In this document: piece by piece, positions 14,936 to 22,357 of the stretch
Numbering within the stretch: position 1 is the first letter of the stretch
Layout: every line of letters starts with the position of its first letter
Source: Deltaproteobacteria bacterium
Lineage (GTDB): Bacteria > Myxococcota_A > Polyangia > Polyangiales > Sandaracinaceae
Length of the DNA: 64,000 nucleotides
Direction: 5' to 3'
NCBI GenBank assembly: GCA_017303575.1
Contig: JAFLCL010000005.1
Span: 1 to 64,000 of the forward strand
Program-made: the position numbers and the translations under genes
Notes under the pieces: model-generated
Told to the model about the DNA's origin: nothing
Databases searched by the model: none
The model's input: only the letters and a program-made list of their open reading frames with translations

Positions 14936-17887
14936 ATGCGCATCACCTCCCTCCGGCTCGCACGTCTTCCCCTGTCGCTCGCACTGTTCTGTCTCCCCGC
15001 CCTCGCCGGGTGTGACTGCGCGAGCACGCCGATCGAGTCGTGCAGCACGAGCGCGGACTGCGAGGATGGCTTCACGTGCATCGATCGCCTCTGCGTGCCG
15101 CGCAGTGACGCGGGACAGCGCGATGGCGGCGGTGCGGATGCGGGCCCCTCGTGCGTGGATGTCGATCGTGATGGCCACTTCGCGATCGACGCGGCGTGCG
15201 CGACCGGCGACGACTGCAACGACCTCGATCCCACGGTGCACGGCGGTCAGCCCGAGCTCTGCGCCGACGGCATCGACAACGACTGCAGCGACGGCGTCGA
15301 CGAGCCCGACTGCGGCTGCGACGTGGGACAGACGGTGTCTTGCTACACCGGCGCCACGGGCACGAGCGGCGTGGGTCTCTGCCGTCCCGGCATCGCCGTG
15401 TGCGGCGAGGTCGGCGTGCCCGGTGAGTGTCGCGGCGAGCGACCGCCGGTCGCCGAGGACACCGAGGCGCTCTGCAACTTCGAGGACGACGACTGCGACG
15501 GCCTGGTCGACGAAGGCTTGCGCAACGCGTGCGGCGTGTGCGCGACCGACGCGCTCAGCGAGCTCTGCGGCGACGACGTCGACAACGACTGCGACGGGCT
15601 CACCGACGAGGACTGCGACTGCGACTACCGCTGCCTCTGCGATCCGATGACGTCGTGCGAGTGCACGCCGCCCACGAACCAGCCCTGTTACGAAGGCCCC
15701 TTCGGCACCGACGGTCAGGGCCAGTGCCGCGGCGGCGTGCGCGACTGCATCGTCGCCGGGGACGAAGCGCGCTGGGACGCGTGTGAAGGTCAGACGTTGC
15801 CCGGCGCCGAGTGCGCCGGCGGCACGGCCAACGGCGTCGACGAGGACTGCGACGCGCTGGTCGACGAGGGCTGTCGCGACGCGGACTCCGACGGCTCGGC
15901 GTGGCCCATGGACTGCGACGACGACGACGCTGCGGTCCGTCCGGGCGCGACCGAGACCTGCAACGACCGCGACGACAACTGCAACGGCGTCGCCGACGAG
16001 GGCGTCACGAACCGCTGTGGTCGCTGCGGCGCGGTGCCCGAGGAGATCTGCGGCAACGGACGCGACGAAGACTGCGACGGCGCACCCGACGACGGCTGCA
16101 ATTGCGACGCGGGCGTGATGCAGGACTGCTTCCTCGGACCGCCCGAGACGGACAACGTCGGGCGCTGCACCCCGGGCCGACAGACGTGTGAAGGACCGAG
16201 CGAGTTCGCGGAGTGGAGCGCGTGCGTCGGTGGCGTGGGCCCCATCCCCGAGATCTGCAATGGCGAGGACGACGATTGCGACGGCGAGGCCGACGAGCGC
16301 TGGTCCGCGGGCTCGAACGCGTGCGGCTTCTGCAACCCCACCGAGGTCTGCGACGACCTCGACAACGACTGCGACGGACGCGTCGACGAGCACGTCGCCA
16401 ACCGCTGCGGCGAGTGCGGCCCCGAGCCCCTCGAGAGCTGCGACGGCGACGACGACGACTGCGACGGAACCATCGACGAGGGCACGACCAACGCATGCGG
16501 CACGTGCCCGCCCGAGCCTTGCTACACCGAGACGTGGGATCGCCCCGCGGACTGCATGGATCCGGGCCGCACGTGCGACGGCGTCGTCGAGGACGAGGAT
16601 CATCCCGGCGCGATCACGCTCGGCGAGGGCACGCTGACCTTCGACTACATCTACATCGCGGTCACGAACATGGGCATGGTCGCCCAGCTCGACACGACCA
16701 CGGGCGTCGTGAACTGGATCCGCTCGAGCTTCGGACAGAACCCCTCGCGCACGTCGGTCGCGTTCGACGGCAGCGTGTGGGTCGGCAACCGCGGCTTCGC
16801 CGATCCCGCGAACATCGCCATCTCGAACCTCGTCCACCTCGACACGGCGGGAAACCTGATCTGCCGCGCGGCCGGCGCGACGGGCCTCATCCGCGGCGTG
16901 GCGATCGACGCGGAAGGCAACGTGTGGGCAGGCGCCTTCAACGGCCGTCGCATCTACCGCGTGAGCGGCACCGAGGTGGACGCGACCACCTCGCCGCCGA
17001 CGTGCCGCTTGCTCGCGCAGTACGACGTGCCCGCGAACGTCTACGGCCTCGCCGTCGACCCCGACGGCTACGTGTGGACCAGCTCGTCGCCCACGGTGCG
17101 CGTCCGCATCTCCGACGGAACACAGACCACCATCCCCAATCCGTCGCACTACGGCATCGCGGCAGACGGCGCAGGCCGCATGTGGTTCGGTGGCTGGAGC
17201 GGCGGTGGCCCGCTGCACTGGGTCGATCGCACCACGCTGACCGCGACGAGCACGGCGATCCCCAACTCGCCCACCGGCATCACGGTGCACCCCGACGGCT
17301 CGGTGTGGGGCACCGCGTACGGCGCGAACCGCATCGAGGCGTGGGATCCCGCAACGGGCGCGCAGCGGTGCGGTGTCGCGATCCCCGCGATCGCGGGCGA
17401 TGGCAACCCGCACGGCATCGCCGTCGATCGCACGGGCCGCATCTGGGCGCCCAACCGCTACGGCGGCTACGTGAACGTCTACGACTCGACGACGTGCGCT
17501 CACCTCGCGCGTTATCCCGTCTCGCCCGGTCAAGAGCTCTACAGCTACTCCGACATGACCGGTCACCTCCTGCGCACGTTCACGGCGCCCGAGGGTCACT
17601 GGTACCAGGTGTTCGACTCGGGCTACGCGCTCGCCTACTGGAACGAGGCCTCGTGGGTCGCCGACGTTCCGCCCGACACCGCGGTCGAGGTGCGCGTGCG
17701 CGCCTCGGACAGCCCCACGGACTTCAGCGGCTCGGTCGTGTGTGGCCCGTTCACCACGAGCCCCGCGGATCTCACGGGCTGCGCGCTGGGCCGACACCGC
17801 TATCTCCAGCTCGACGTCGTGCTGCGCAGCATGCGCTCGGGCGCGCGTCCGATCGTCTATCGCGTCGATGCGCGCTGGGCGTACTGA
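14936..17887 (+). CDS. MopE-like Cys/Asp-repeat lipoprotein with C-terminal beta-propeller
   Basis: A 983-residue secreted lipoprotein. The signal peptide ends in the lipobox LAGC at about residue 31, with a strong GGGAGGAG ribosome site. Residues about 35-540 contain many copies of the MopE-type unit, of the form CNDRDDNCNGVADEG or CDGDDDDCDGTIDEG. These Asp-rich loops are calcium-binding-like, and each copy is framed by paired cysteines. Residues about 560-880 form repeated blades (GLIRGVAIDAEGNVWAGAFN, ITVHPDGSVWGTAYG, HGIAVDRTGRIWAPNRY) like a streptogramin-lyase/NHL propeller. A final beta-rich domain follows. It is likely exposed at the outer membrane surface, with adhesion or metal binding suggested by the repeats only. 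It is followed 7 bases later by the FGE-like lipoprotein. Confidence 0.82.
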   Translation: MRITSLRLARLPLSLALFCLPALAGCDCASTPIESCSTSADCEDGFTCIDRLCVPRSDAGQRDGGGADAGPSCVDVDRDGHFAIDAACATGDDCNDLDPTVHGGQPELCADGIDNDCSDGVDEPDCGCDVGQTVSCYTGATGTSGVGLCRPGIAVCGEVGVPGECRGERPPVAEDTEALCNFEDDDCDGLVDEGLRNACGVCATDALSELCGDDVDNDCDGLTDEDCDCDYRCLCDPMTSCECTPPTNQPCYEGPFGTDGQGQCRGGVRDCIVAGDEARWDACEGQTLPGAECAGGTANGVDEDCDALVDEGCRDADSDGSAWPMDCDDDDAAVRPGATETCNDRDDNCNGVADEGVTNRCGRCGAVPEEICGNGRDEDCDGAPDDGCNCDAGVMQDCFLGPPETDNVGRCTPGRQTCEGPSEFAEWSACVGGVGPIPEICNGEDDDCDGEADERWSAGSNACGFCNPTEVCDDLDNDCDGRVDEHVANRCGECGPEPLESCDGDDDDCDGTIDEGTTNACGTCPPEPCYTETWDRPADCMDPGRTCDGVVEDEDHPGAITLGEGTLTFDYIYIAVTNMGMVAQLDTTTGVVNWIRSSFGQNPSRTSVAFDGSVWVGNRGFADPANIAISNLVHLDTAGNLICRAAGATGLIRGVAIDAEGNVWAGAFNGRRIYRVSGTEVDATTSPPTCRLLAQYDVPANVYGLAVDPDGYVWTSSSPTVRVRISDGTQTTIPNPSHYGIAADGAGRMWFGGWSGGGPLHWVDRTTLTATSTAIPNSPTGITVHPDGSVWGTAYGANRIEAWDPATGAQRCGVAIPAIAGDGNPHGIAVDRTGRIWAPNRYGGYVNVYDSTTCAHLARYPVSPGQELYSYSDMTGHLLRTFTAPEGHWYQVFDSGYALAYWNEASWVADVPPDTAVEVRVRASDSPTDFSGSVVCGPFTTSPADLTGCALGRHRYLQLDVVLRSMRSGARPIVYRVDARWAY

Positions 17888-17894
17888 CGCATCG

Positions 17895-18539
17895 ATGCGT
17901 CGGTCGCTCGTCTCGCTCGTCCTCGCGCTCACATGCAGCTCGCTCGGCTGTGAGCGCGAGGCACCGTCGCTGCGCGTGGCCAGCTCCGTGTGCCCCGAGC
18001 GCATGGTCCAGCTCGACTCGTTCTGCATCGATCGTCACGAAGCAGTGATCCACGACGGCCACGCGCTCGAAGCGAACGACGAGCTGCCCTCGATCGGCAT
18101 CTCGTACCTCGACGCCGATCGCGCCTGCCGCGCGTCGGGCTTCCGCCTCTGCAGCGAGGAGGAATGGAGCCGCGCCTGCGAGGGCAGCGCGAGCGAAGCG
18201 CGACGCCTGCCCTACGGCCCCACGTGGGAGCCCCACCGCTGCAACGGCATGGAGTGGGACGATCCGCTCGATCTGCCGGTGCGCCCGAGCGGATCGTTTC
18301 CCACCTGCACGAGCCCCGAGGGCGTCTTCGATCTGTCGGGCAACGTGTGGGAGTGGACGAGCGGACTCGATCCCTCCGAGACGCTCCGCGAGCTCCGCGG
18401 TGGCGGCGCGCACAACGCCGAGAGCCAGTCGATCTGCCGCCCCAACGATCGCTTCTATCTCGCGCCCGACACCGACGAGGGCCTGCTCGGGTTCCGATGC
18501 TGCACGCCCGCGCGCGGGCGCTCGACCGAAGCGCGCTGA
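17895..18539 (+). CDS. formylglycine-generating-enzyme (SUMF1)-like lipoprotein
   Basis: A 214-residue protein with a signal peptide and lipobox-like SLGC at about residue 18. The FGE/SUMF1 fold is shown by DSFCIDRHEA, ASGFRLCSEEEWSRACEG, LPYGP, GVFDLSGNVWEWTSG, ELRGGGAHNAES and GLLGFRCC. True FGE enzymes use two active-site cysteines in a GGSW-type loop; here the loop has one (SICRPN), so formylglycine synthesis is doubtful and a structural or binding role is likely. It lies 7 bases after the MopE-like gene and is similar to the C-terminal half of the protein at 38004-39512, suggesting that MopE-like and FGE-like domains work together on the cell surface. Confidence 0.82.
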   Translation: MRRSLVSLVLALTCSSLGCEREAPSLRVASSVCPERMVQLDSFCIDRHEAVIHDGHALEANDELPSIGISYLDADRACRASGFRLCSEEEWSRACEGSASEARRLPYGPTWEPHRCNGMEWDDPLDLPVRPSGSFPTCTSPEGVFDLSGNVWEWTSGLDPSETLRELRGGGAHNAESQSICRPNDRFYLAPDTDEGLLGFRCCTPARGRSTEAR

Positions 18540-18561
18540 CAGAGCGCGAAAACTTTTTCGT

Positions 18562-18590
18562 TTGACTCTCGCGCGAGCGCACGCTACGTA
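18562..18590 (+). promoter_or_regulatory. sigma-70-like promoter
   Basis: TTGACT (18562-18567) is followed after exactly 17 bases by TACGTA (18585-18590). It lies just after the FGE-like gene in a locally AT-rich stretch (AACTTTTTCGTTTGACT). It would start a transcript near 18597 that covers the small ORF at 18655 and ends at the hairpin terminator at 18966-18997. Confidence 0.5.
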
Positions 18591-18654
18591 CGCTCACCCG
18601 CGGCGTGTACGCTGCGGCTCACGCCACCTCTCACCCCTCTCAGGCTGCCCTCCC

Positions 18655-18936
18655 ATGGTCCTCTCGCTGCAACACCGATCGCCTGCGTCGAGCCTCTGGC
18701 TCGCGGGCGTCGTGTCGTTCGGCGAAGGCAGTGCAGCCTTCGGCGACAGCGCGTCGGCGCATCGCGCCGAAGGCATCGCACGCCGCGGATCGATGGGTCG
18801 GAGCGATCAGCGTCGCCCGTCGGTCACGCCGAGCTTCTATCGGGCCGCGCGCAAGCCCTGTCCGATGCTCCTCGGTTCCCTTGAGAACGGCCTCGATTCC
18901 ACGGGGCTCGATTGCACGGGGGTCGACGCCGCCTAG
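18655..18936 (+). CDS. small hypothetical protein, 93 residues
   Basis: The frame MVLSLQHRSPASSLWLAGVV has a clear G/C third-position bias and ends LDSTGLDCTGVDAA. It is bracketed by a good promoter and a double hairpin, so the 400-base unit is transcribed independently. No ribosome site is evident, no domain is recognised, and the unit could instead be a noncoding RNA. The end of the ORF contains a short direct repeat (CTCGATTCCACGG and CTCGATTGCACGG). Confidence 0.35.
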   Translation: MVLSLQHRSPASSLWLAGVVSFGEGSAAFGDSASAHRAEGIARRGSMGRSDQRRPSVTPSFYRAARKPCPMLLGSLENGLDSTGLDCTGVDAA

Positions 18937-18943
18937 GTTGTTC

Positions 18944-18997
18944 ACACGATCGTTCCATCGTGTACGGCCACCTGGGCAACCTGCCCCGGTGGCCTTT
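18944..18997 (+). terminator. double hairpin ending in a T-tract, probable intrinsic terminator
   Basis: First hairpin: ACACGAT (18944-18950) with ATCGTGT (18957-18963). Second: GGCCACC (18966-18972) with GGTGGCC (18988-18994), extendable by three GC pairs beyond one mismatch, followed directly by TTTCTCGTTTCT. Only 7 bases separate the small ORF stop from the first stem. Confidence 0.65.
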
Positions 18998-19245
18998 CTC
19001 GTTTCTGCGCTCCGACTGACCATCCGCAGCCGCGCCCGGCCTCCCGTCCTCGACCTTCCGCTCGCTCGCCTCCGCGCTCCGCCCCCCTCGACACGGCAAC
19101 CCTCGCTCCCGTCGCCCGCCGCGTCCGACTCGTTCCTCTCCCTCGTCTCTTCGGCAGCCCCCCGCGTCACGCGATCCGCGTGCGGACGGTGAGCTGCATT
19201 CAAAAGCACTTCTTTCACGTTTCATACGTATATGCGAGGTGTCCC
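18998..19245. other. intergenic pyrimidine-rich stretch and AT-rich leader
   Basis: From about 19030 to 19165 the plus strand is strongly pyrimidine-rich, with no convincing gene on either strand. From 19195 to 19235 the sequence turns AT-rich (CATTCAAAAGCACTTC, then TTTCATACGTATATGCG with the palindrome ATACGTAT at 19224-19231). This is probably the promoter of the HNH gene, though no exact hexamer pair at 17 bases is seen. Confidence 0.4.
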
Positions 19246-19770
19246 ATGGACACGCTGGTTCTCTCTCAGGGCTACGCTCCCTTACACGTCGTCTCTTGGC
19301 AGAAGGCCGTGACGATGTGCTTCGACGGCAAGGTCGAGGTCGTCTCCGAGTACGACGAGGACATCCGCTCGGTGTCCTTGACGATCAAGATGCCGGCCGT
19401 CGTGCGCCTCGTCCGCACGCACCGCTTCGTCCACCGCGGGCCGCGCTTCACGCGAAGCAACGTCCTCCTTCGTGACGACATGACCTGCCAGTACTGCGGC
19501 GCGACACCGCGCTCGAGCCGCAAGCTCAACTTCGATCACGTCGTTCCTCGCGCCCGCGGTGGAAAGACGTGCTGGGAGAACATCGTGACCGCGTGCATCG
19601 CGTGTAACTCCAAGAAGGGCTGCCGCACGCCGGACGAGGCGGGCATGACGCTGCGTCGTGTCCCCACGCGCCCGCGCTCGCTCCCCTTCTTCCACGCGAG
19701 GCTCAGCCTCGGCGGCGGGATCCCCGACGCCTGGAAGAGCTTCGTCTACTGGAACGGCGCCATGGTCTGA
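19246..19770 (+). CDS. HNH endonuclease family protein
   Basis: A 174-residue protein. The HNH core has a zinc ribbon: CQYCG near residue 83, the catalytic strand-helix LNFDHVVPRARGG near 100, then WENIVTACIACNSKKG with the second CxxC. The N-terminal part (VLSQGYAPLHVVSWQKAVTM, FDGKVEVVSEYDE) is the region found on the stand-alone bacterial HNH family related to McrA-type nucleases. No methylase or other restriction gene is adjacent, so the role (repair, defence or domesticated homing nuclease) is open. The ATG was chosen at MDTLVLSQGY; the upstream in-frame alternative lacks family residues. Confidence 0.88.
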   Translation: MDTLVLSQGYAPLHVVSWQKAVTMCFDGKVEVVSEYDEDIRSVSLTIKMPAVVRLVRTHRFVHRGPRFTRSNVLLRDDMTCQYCGATPRSSRKLNFDHVVPRARGGKTCWENIVTACIACNSKKGCRTPDEAGMTLRRVPTRPRSLPFFHARLSLGGGIPDAWKSFVYWNGAMV

Positions 19771-19772
19771 GA

Positions 19773-19794
19773 CCGAGACACTGTCGTGTCTCGG
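19773..19794. terminator. perfect hairpin just after the HNH gene
   Basis: CCGAGACAC (19773-19781), loop TGTC, GTGTCTCGG (19786-19794): a perfect 9-bp stem starting 3 bases after the stop codon. There is no T-tract, so it is more likely a transcript-stabilising or rho-assisted end. Confidence 0.45.
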
Positions 19795-19839
19795 GATCGA
19801 ATCGAAGCGCTCTCTCCCCACAGATTCCGTTCGCACTCG

Positions 19840-19879
19840 GCCCCGCGCGGCGACCCGTACCGCGCGGGGCTGTTCTATT
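19840..19879 (+). terminator. intrinsic terminator between HNH and pyrD
   Basis: GCCCCGCGCGG (19840-19850) and CCGCGCGGGGC (19860-19870) form a perfect 11-bp GC stem with a 9-base loop, followed by TGTTCTATT. It sits between the convergent HNH and pyrD genes. Confidence 0.65.
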
Positions 19880-19957
19880 CACACCGGACCATTCGGCCCG
19901 GGCTCCGCTCCGTCGTCGCTCCGCTCCTCCCTCGACTCCCACGCGGCGGGCGGGTGA

Positions 19958-21010
19958 TCAGAGGGCGAGGCCCTTGGCGATCGTGACGGGCGTGCGCGGA
20001 CCGCCGTAGATGAAGCCCGTGTAGAGCTGGATCAGCGTCGCCCCGTGATCGAGCCGCTCCTTCGCGTGCTCCGCCGTCTCGATGCCGCCGACGCTGATGA
20101 TCGCGACGTCGCGCGCGAGCTTGCCGCGTAGCCGCTTCAGCACAGCGAGGGATCGCGCCCGGACCGGTGCGCCCGAGATGCCACCAACGCCGAGCGAGCT
20201 CACATAGGCAGCGTCGCTCGCGAGCCCGTCGCGCGAGATGGTCGTGTTCGTCGCGACGATGCCGCCCAGACCCAGCGCGATCGCGAGCTCGGCCGAGGCA
20301 TCGACGTCCTCGTCCGCGAGGTCGGGCGCGATCTTGACCAACAACGACGGTGCACGATCGAGCCCGGCTCTCTCGCAGGCCTCGCTGCTCGCGCGCGCCA
20401 CGGCGCGAAGGATCGGCTCGAGCTTCTCCACGGCTTGGAGGTTGCGCAGACCGGGCGTGTTGGGGCTCGAGACGTTCACCACGAGGTAGTCCGCGTGCGG
20501 TGCGACCCGTGTCGCGCTCAGCGCGTAGTCGGCCGCGGCGTCTTCTTCTGCCGTGATCTTGCTCTTGCCGATGTTCACGCCGACCACGCCGAAGCGCCGA
20601 TCACGCCGCGAGAGGCGCGCGACCGCAGCCTCGGAGCCGCCGTTGTTGAAGCCGAGGCGGTTCAAGAGCGCACGATCCGCAGGCAGACGAAACATGCGCG
20701 GCTTGGGATTGCCAGGCTGCGCATGCGCGGTGAGCGTGCCGACCTCGACGAACCCGAAGCCCAGCGCGAGCAGCGCGTGCATCGCGACGGCGTCCTTGTC
20801 GAAGCCCGCCGCCAGGCCGACGGGCGTGGGAAACACGAGCCCGAGCGCCTTCACCTCGAGGCGCGGATCACGATGCGCGAAGAGCATCGACGTGAGCCCC
20901 GCGAGGCCGGGCACCGACTCGATCACACGCAGCCCCGAGAACGCGACGTGATGCGCCGTCTCGGCAGGAAGTGTGAAGAAGAGAGGTCGCAGCAGCGCGC
21001 GGTAGAGCAT
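19958..21010 (-). CDS. pyrD: dihydroorotate dehydrogenase (quinone), class 2
   Basis: A 350-residue FMN enzyme of pyrimidine synthesis that oxidises dihydroorotate to orotate with membrane quinone as acceptor. The N-terminal extension MLYRALLRPLFFTLPAETAH is the amphipathic membrane-binding part of class 2 enzymes. FMN and substrate motifs are PVGLAAGFDKDA, VEVGTLTAHAQPGNPKPR, NRLGFNN, the catalytic serine loop VNVSSPNTPGLRNLQ, VKIAPDLADEDV and ISVGGIETAEHAKERL. Length and motifs are complete. It begins 23 bases after the HAD phosphatase gene on the same strand. Confidence 0.96.
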   Translation of the reverse strand: MLYRALLRPLFFTLPAETAHHVAFSGLRVIESVPGLAGLTSMLFAHRDPRLEVKALGLVFPTPVGLAAGFDKDAVAMHALLALGFGFVEVGTLTAHAQPGNPKPRMFRLPADRALLNRLGFNNGGSEAAVARLSRRDRRFGVVGVNIGKSKITAEEDAAADYALSATRVAPHADYLVVNVSSPNTPGLRNLQAVEKLEPILRAVARASSEACERAGLDRAPSLLVKIAPDLADEDVDASAELAIALGLGGIVATNTTISRDGLASDAAYVSSLGVGGISGAPVRARSLAVLKRLRGKLARDVAIISVGGIETAEHAKERLDHGATLIQLYTGFIYGGPRTPVTIAKGLAL

Positions 21011-21033
21011 CGTCGGCTCGGTGGGCGCCGTCC

Positions 21034-21777
21034 CTATCCGATTCGGAAGTCCGCGACCACCTCGATGTCCTCCGCGAGCGGGGGCGCGAACGGAACGCGC
21101 TGCGTCTCGAGGAGCACGACCGTCGCGCCCGGGTACATCGCCTTCGCGAGGTTGGTGTTGGCGGGCTCGTTGTCGAAGAACGCGACGATGTCGCCGACAC
21201 GATCGAGCGTCGGGAGCGCGCCCCGCTTGAACGACTCGTCCGGCAGGTTCGCGTCGGGCTTGAGCACGAGCTCGGTGCCGGCGATGCCGATCGGAAAGCT
21301 GCAGTCGCGCAGCGAGCTGATGGTGCCGAGCATCATGCCGGGGATGTCGCGCCCCGTGAGGTAGACGACGATCGCGCCCGCTTCGTAGCAGGCGCGCACG
21401 TACTCGGGCGCACCCTCCACGGGCGCGTCGTGCTGGCAGTAGGCGTCGGTGAAGAAGCGCTCGTGCCAGAAGCGGGTGACGTCCGCGACGACGTCGGCGC
21501 GCGTCACGCCGCAGCCGCGCAGCGTGTCGGAGAGCAGGTACTCGATGCGCTCGGAGGTGAGCGCCCCGAGCGGCTCGGCGACGTCGGGCCGCGTGTCGAG
21601 GATCTGCTCGCGGTACTCCATCAAGATCTCGAGCGTGCGCGGACGGTTGTCGTAGAGGGTCGCGTCGAGATCGAAGACGACGAGCGGCGTGGGCCCGCCC
21701 TGCTCCACGGCGCTCGCGATGCGCGAGAGCACGCCTCGGAGGAGGTTCGTCTGATGGGGAAGAGGCGGCGGCCGCAT
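21034..21777 (-). CDS. HAD family hydrolase
   Basis: A 247-residue haloacid dehalogenase-fold protein. Motif I is VVFDLDATLYDNRPRT near residue 35, with the nucleophile Asp in DLDAT. Motif II is VVYLTGRDIPGM, the lysine motif lies around VLKPDANLPDESFKRG, and motif IV is IVAFFDNEPANTN. It is a cytosolic phosphatase of unknown substrate. The start at MRPPPLPHQTN was preferred to a longer one that reads through Ala/Arg-rich sequence. It lies directly upstream of pyrD, so the two are probably one transcript, though a nucleotide-related substrate is only a guess. Confidence 0.85.
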   Translation of the reverse strand: MRPPPLPHQTNLLRGVLSRIASAVEQGGPTPLVVFDLDATLYDNRPRTLEILMEYREQILDTRPDVAEPLGALTSERIEYLLSDTLRGCGVTRADVVADVTRFWHERFFTDAYCQHDAPVEGAPEYVRACYEAGAIVVYLTGRDIPGMMLGTISSLRDCSFPIGIAGTELVLKPDANLPDESFKRGALPTLDRVGDIVAFFDNEPANTNLAKAMYPGATVVLLETQRVPFAPPLAEDIEVVADFRIG

Positions 21778-21940
21778 GGAGTTGGGCCGACGATAGCCGA
21801 CCGCGATGGGCCCGAGCAACGCTGCCAACGCCCGCGCGGCCCCGACCTCTCGACGCGCGCCTGCGACCGCTCGCACAGCACCTCACGCGCCTCGCACGGC
21901 CGGCTCGCGCGAGCGCACGATGGGCGGCCATGCTCGCTCG

Positions 21941-22300
21941 ATGCGTGTGCTCGCGCTGCTCTACGTCGCCCTCCTGCTCGCCATCGTCGCGCTCGCCGAT
22001 CTCGGGGCGATCGGACCGATCGTGCGCGTGGTCCACGCCGTCCCGTGCCTGGACAAGGTCGCGCACTTCGGATTCGCGACGTTGCTCGGCGCGATCATCG
22101 AAGCCGCCACGCGCTCGCGGGGCCGAGCGCTCGCGATCGTGACGCCGGTGGTGCTGCTCGAGGAGCTCTCGCAGCGCTGGGTGCCTGGCCGGACCTTCGA
22201 TCTGCTCGATCTCGCAGCCGACGGCGCGGGGCTGGCGCTCGGTACCTGGCTGGTCGTGCGCCTGGGTCGCGCAGCGCTCACGCCGCTCCGGCCTTCGTGA
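21941..22300 (+). CDS. VanZ family membrane protein
   Basis: A 119-residue protein with three to four hydrophobic segments beginning MRVLALLYVALLLAIVALAD. The VanZ signatures are present: CLDKVAHFGFATLLGA, LEELSQRWVPGRTFDLLDLAADGAGLALG. VanZ domains are found in small membrane proteins related to teicoplanin resistance and phosphotransbutyrylase-associated proteins; the molecular role is unknown. An ATG at 21920 in the same frame would add seven residues. It is divergent from the HAD/pyrD pair. Confidence 0.82.
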   Translation: MRVLALLYVALLLAIVALADLGAIGPIVRVVHAVPCLDKVAHFGFATLLGAIIEAATRSRGRALAIVTPVVLLEELSQRWVPGRTFDLLDLAADGAGLALGTWLVVRLGRAALTPLRPS

Positions 22301-22357
22301 CGCAGCGCTCGGATTGCGTGCAAACGTGAGGAATCTGCTGCAGGCACGCGAAGCCCT

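Noticed and set aside
14561-18028. A 1155-codon leftward open frame opposite the MopE-like gene
   Set aside because: Val/Ala/Arg low-complexity sequence produced by the reverse complement of repeated Cys-Asp codons; no start context or motifs.
18640-19225. Leftward open frames of 130-190 codons in the gap before the HNH gene
   Set aside because: Arg/Gly/Ala-rich without motifs, and they run against a good rightward promoter and terminator.
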